Positions 5,901-8,010 of a DNA stretch of 8,010 nucleotides are shown piece after piece. Every line of letters begins with the position of its first letter. The first letter of the stretch is position 1. The notes under the pieces were generated by a model, which saw only the letters and a list, made by a program, of their open reading frames with translations, made no database searches and was not told the origin of the DNA. This stretch comes from Gallionella sp. (GTDB lineage: Bacteria; Pseudomonadota; Gammaproteobacteria; Burkholderiales; Gallionellaceae). The DNA lies in contig JANLID010000053.1 in assembly GCA_024654105.1 (NCBI GenBank), forward strand, positions 1 through 8,010, written 5' to 3'. A program made the position numbers and the translations under genes.

Positions 5901-7328
5901 TTATACTTGAGCAGGAACGGCGGCAGTACTACGCGCGGCACTTGCCTGGCGCACCGTCATCACCACGTTGTACAGCATCACCAATGTACCCAGGTGGAAG
6001 ATCAGACCGCCGATGGTGCGCATCGCGTAATACGGGTGCATCGCGGATACCGATTCGACAAAGGTATAGGTCAATGCGCCGTATTCATCGTAATCGCGCC
6101 ACATCAAACCCTGCATGATGCCGGATACCCACATCGCCACGACGTAAACCACCGTGCCGATGGTTGACAGCCAAAAATGCACATTGATCAGATTATCGGA
6201 GTACATTTCGGTGTTCCACAGCTTTTTCACCATGTGGTAAAGCGCGCCGATAGCAACCATCGCCACCCAACCCAATGCGCCGGAGTGTACGTGGCCTATC
6301 CCCCAGTCGGTGTAATGCGATAAGGCATTCACAGTCTTGATCGACATCACCGGGCCTTCGAAGGTAGACATCGCATAAAACGCCAGCGCAACCACCAGGA
6401 AACGCAGGATGTAGTCGGTGCGCAGGCGATCCCATGCGCCGGACAAGGTCATCATGCCGTTTATCGCACCGCCCCAGGACGGAATAATCATCGCCAGAGA
6501 AACTGCTGCACCCAGTGAGCCGGTCCAGTCAGGCAATGCAGTGTATTGCAGGTGGTGCGCGCCCAGCCACACATAACCGAAAGTCAGCGCCCAGAAGTGC
6601 AACACGGACAGGCGATAGGAAAATACCGGACGCCCTACCTGCTTGGGCACAAAGTAATACATGATGCCCAGAAAGCCGGCAGTCAGATAGAACCCCACCG
6701 CATTGTGACCCCACCACCATTGGATCATCGCGTCCTGCACACCGGAGAAGATGGAATAAGAGGTGGCAAGGCTGACCGGGATAGCGAGGCTGTTGACTAC
6801 GTGCAGATAGGTAATCATCACGATCATGCTCATGGTAAACCAGTTGGACACGTAGATATGGGAGGTTTTGCGAATTGCCACCGTCATAATGTGATTCAGG
6901 CCGAATGATAGCCAAACCACCGCGATCAGGATATCAACCGGCCAGGCCAGCTCGGCATATTCCTTGCCTTGAGTAATCCCCAAAGGCAGGGTAATGACCG
7001 CCAGCACGATGACCAGATTCCACCCCCAAAAGGTAAACCAGGCTAGACCGTTACTCCACAGTCTGGTCGCGCCGGTGCGCTGCACCATGTAGAAGCCGGT
7101 AGCCATCAAGGTACAGCCGCCAAATGCAAAAATTACCGCGTTGGTATGCAACGGGCGCAAACGCCCAAAGGCAATTTCAGGAATAAAATTCAACGCTGGC
7201 CACGCCAGTTCCGCGGCAATCCACACACCGATCAGCGTACCCACTACCAGATAAATTACGGCCGCGATGGAAAACCACCTGACCACGTCCATGTCGTATT
7301 TTATTGGTGTTGCCTGGGCTGCATCCAT
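5901..7328 (-). CDS. ccoN: cbb3-type cytochrome c oxidase catalytic subunit CcoN (subunit I)
   Basis: CcoN is the 12-helix heme-copper subunit that reduces oxygen to water at the heme b3-CuB centre and pumps protons across the inner membrane. The 475-residue product keeps the expected ligands: H61 (low-spin heme b), H208 in WWWGHNAVGFY (CuB), H258 and H259 in LGAHHLQYTALPDW (CuB), Y252 six residues before H258 (the catalytic tyrosine of C-type oxidases), E324 in STFEGPVMS, and H346/H348 in GIGHVHSGALGW (heme b3 and heme b). These assignments come from alignment by memory with characterised cbb3 oxidases. The ATG at 7328-7326 is preceded by a very strong AGGAGG-type ribosome site (7333-7341). 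It is the first gene of ccoNOQP, behind a predicted FNR-controlled promoter. The protein appears complete and functional. Confidence 0.99.
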   Translation of the reverse strand: MDAAQATPIKYDMDVVRWFSIAAVIYLVVGTLIGVWIAAELAWPALNFIPEIAFGRLRPLHTNAVIFAFGGCTLMATGFYMVQRTGATRLWSNGLAWFTFWGWNLVIVLAVITLPLGITQGKEYAELAWPVDILIAVVWLSFGLNHIMTVAIRKTSHIYVSNWFTMSMIVMITYLHVVNSLAIPVSLATSYSIFSGVQDAMIQWWWGHNAVGFYLTAGFLGIMYYFVPKQVGRPVFSYRLSVLHFWALTFGYVWLGAHHLQYTALPDWTGSLGAAVSLAMIIPSWGGAINGMMTLSGAWDRLRTDYILRFLVVALAFYAMSTFEGPVMSIKTVNALSHYTDWGIGHVHSGALGWVAMVAIGALYHMVKKLWNTEMYSDNLINVHFWLSTIGTVVYVVAMWVSGIMQGLMWRDYDEYGALTYTFVESVSAMHPYYAMRTIGGLIFHLGTLVMLYNVVMTVRQASAARSTAAVPAQV

Positions 7329-7332
7329 AGTA

Positions 7333-7341
7333 CCTCCTCCT
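7333..7341 (-). promoter_or_regulatory. Very strong ribosome binding site of ccoN
   Basis: AGGAGGAGG on the minus strand, a repeated Shine-Dalgarno core, lies 4 nt before the ccoN ATG at the end of this tract (the inner AGGAGG has 7 nt). It fixes the start and suggests efficient translation of the catalytic subunit. Confidence 0.85.
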
Positions 7342-7376
7342 ATTCAGTCAAAGTCCCGAATCAATCCGTCACAGGC

Positions 7377-7406
7377 GCGGTTCGTGCCAAACCGGTTTCG
7401 CACCGC
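7377..7406. repeat. Quasi-palindrome with AAACCGGTTT core in the ccoN leader
   Basis: The 10-bp perfect palindrome AAACCGGTTT (7389-7398) is flanked by GCGGT (7377-7381) and ACCGC (7402-7406), which are reverse complements, with unequal inner spacers of 7 and 3 nt. It could form a bulged hairpin in the leader RNA or be a protein-binding site. No known regulator motif is recognised. Confidence 0.35.
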
Positions 7407-7460
7407 CCAATTCACCGCTACCAATGTTAGCCCCGCAGATTACGCACCCAAAAAACAACC

Positions 7461-7475
7461 TCATTGTCATAATGA
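7461..7475. repeat. Short inverted repeat TCATT-N5-AATGA upstream of ccoN
   Basis: TCATT (7461-7465) and AATGA (7471-7475) are exact reverse complements around GTCAT, in an A+T-rich patch of the leader. The arms are only 5 bp, so chance is a real possibility. An operator or a second promoter region is conceivable but unsupported. Confidence 0.25.
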
Positions 7476-7521
7476 ACGGAAAACAAATTTGGCCGCTTCA
7501 GCTTGTTAGTCCATATTTCAC

Positions 7522-7527
7522 ATTCTC
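7522..7527 (-). promoter_or_regulatory. Possible -10 element of the ccoN promoter
   Basis: GAGAAT on the minus strand matches TATAAT at four of six bases. If it occupies -12 to -7, the start site is near 7515 and the centre of the FNR box at 7556.5 falls at -41.5, the standard position in class II FNR-activated promoters. The element alone is weak; the spacing to the box is what makes it credible. Confidence 0.45.
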
Positions 7528-7549
7528 CATCCAGGAATCAAAAGAAACC

Positions 7550-7563
7550 CTGACGCGCGTCAA
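7550..7563 (-). promoter_or_regulatory. FNR/ANR-type binding box upstream of ccoNOQP
   Basis: The minus strand reads TTGACGCGCGTCAG, which matches the FNR consensus TTGAYnnnnRTCAA at nine of ten defined positions; only the last base differs. It lies 222 bp upstream of the ccoN ATG, directly downstream of an FNR-family gene. FNR-type activation of ccoNOQP under low oxygen is established in several proteobacteria. Binding here is inferred. Confidence 0.75.
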
Positions 7564-7721
7564 CCTTATTGTTTGGTCGACAACTCGCAAGATGCGGAAA
7601 TTTTGGAAAAGCGCGGAGTACGCCGGAATCGCCCGAGGCAAAACCTCCGGAGCGGCATTTCGAAAAGGGCCATCGGGAATGCGAAGCCCGTACCAGCGGC
7701 AATGCCCGCATAGCACCGGAA

Positions 7722-8010
7722 TTAAGGCTGATGTGCAATGGAGCTCAGGCGATCAAGATTATTCAAAACAATACGCCTGCGCTCGCTGGCAATCAGCCCT
7801 TCCTCATGAAAACGGGCAAGGATGCGGCAGACGGTTTCCTCGGCGAGTCCCAGGTAATTGCCGATATCCCCGCGCGACATGCTCAAATTGAACTGGGTGG
7901 CAGAGTAATTGCGCATGGCAAAACGCTGCGACAGGGTCAGCAGAAAAGTCGCCAGGCGCTCTTCGGCGTTTTTCTTTCCCAACAACAGCATCAACCCCTG
8001 ATTATGTTTG
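7722..8010 (-). CDS. fnr: CRP/FNR-family transcriptional regulator, FNR-like (partial, N-terminus beyond window)
   Basis: This is the C-terminal part, about 95 codons, of an oxygen-responsive FNR-type regulator; the reading frame is open at the window edge. Visible are the end of the dimerisation helix and linker with LLLGKKNAEERLATFLL, closely like E. coli FNR. The winged helix-turn-helix follows, with SRGDIGNYLGL and the recognition helix EETVCRILARF, then the wing (EEGLIASERRRIVL) and a short tail ending HQP. The sensory domain with the iron-sulfur cysteines lies outside, so oxygen sensing cannot be verified here. By alignment from memory, the DNA-contacting residues Glu209 and Arg213 of E. 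coli FNR are kept, but Ser212 is Cys (codon 7829-7827). The gene is upstream of and in the same direction as ccoN, which carries an FNR-type box. Whether it is Fnr, Anr or FnrL by local naming is not decidable. Confidence 0.92.
   Translation of the reverse strand, partial: KHNQGLMLLLGKKNAEERLATFLLTLSQRFAMRNYSATQFNLSMSRGDIGNYLGLAEETVCRILARFHEEGLIASERRRIVLNNLDRLSSIAHQP

Larger units (their letters stand above)
7329..7721 (-). other. 393-bp fnr-ccoN intergenic region (promoter and long leader)
   Basis: No convincing gene lies between the fnr stop and the ccoN start. The region holds, on the minus strand: an imperfect hairpin at 7632-7650 (CCGGAGG and CCTCGGG around TTTTG) with no T-run; an FNR-type box at 7550-7563; a plausible -10 at 7522-7527; a TCATT-N5-AATGA repeat at 7461-7475; an AAACCGGTTT palindrome at 7389-7398 inside a larger quasi-palindrome; and the strong ccoN ribosome site at 7333-7341. 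If transcription starts near 7515, the ccoN leader is about 187 nt, long for a structural gene. Short open frames here have no ribosome sites and run across the FNR box. Confidence 0.6.

Noticed and set aside
7632..7650. Possible terminator after fnr (CCGGAGG-TTTTG-CCTCGGG hairpin on the minus strand)
   Set aside because: The stem has an internal mismatch and no run of T follows, so intrinsic termination is not supported. Another GGGC/GCCC pairing at 7667-7689 with TTTT is only 4 bp.
7498..7716. 72-codon minus-strand open frame between fnr and ccoN
   Set aside because: GTG start without a ribosome site, no recognisable motif, and it runs through the FNR box and predicted promoter. Best seen as chance.
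1..8010. CRISPR arrays, tRNA or rRNA genes, insertion sequences, attachment sites
   Set aside because: No regularly spaced repeats, no cloverleaf-like sequence, no transposase or integrase reading and no terminal repeats were seen on either strand.

Overview
The window carries a complete cbb3-type (C-family) cytochrome c oxidase locus, all on the minus strand, in the order fnr (partial) > ccoN > ccoO > ccoQ > ccoP > terminator > ccoG > ccoH > ccoI (partial). The gene order, the full-length CcoN, CcoO, CcoP and CcoG proteins, the moderate GC content and an FNR-type regulator next to the oxidase point to a proteobacterium. A betaproteobacterium, perhaps a microaerophile of the Nitrosomonadales/Gallionellaceae kind, is my best guess. 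That guess comes from protein flavour only; no rRNA gene or other taxonomic marker is present.

Layout from high to low coordinates, which is the direction of transcription. Positions 8010-7722 hold the C-terminal helix-turn-helix end of an FNR-like oxygen sensor. Positions 7721-7329 are a 393-bp gap with a near-perfect FNR box (7550-7563) and a plausible class II promoter pointing at ccoN. Positions 7328-4020 hold ccoNOQP, tightly packed (10-bp gap between N and O, close or overlapping O/Q, 8-bp overlap Q/P), each with recognisable cofactor ligands. Positions 4019-3798 contain a strong intrinsic terminator on the minus strand, then a 9-bp inverted repeat straddling a possible -10 box. Positions 3797-1 hold ccoG (GTG start), ccoH and ccoI; ccoI runs off the window after 601 codons.

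How the genes work together: CcoN (hemes b/b3 and CuB) reduces oxygen, fed with electrons by the mono-heme CcoO and di-heme CcoP c-type cytochromes, with CcoQ as a small membrane subunit. CcoG (membrane iron-sulfur protein), CcoH (assembly factor) and CcoI (copper P-type ATPase) mature the complex and supply copper. The FNR-type protein is the obvious candidate for switching the operon on at low oxygen.

This is a well-known system and I found no wholly new one. The points worth a second look are regulatory (the FNR box and promoter, the ccoP-ccoG junction, the long ccoN leader) and a few residue substitutions: Cys in the FNR recognition helix, Ser in the CcoI HP motif, Phe in a CcoG cysteine motif.
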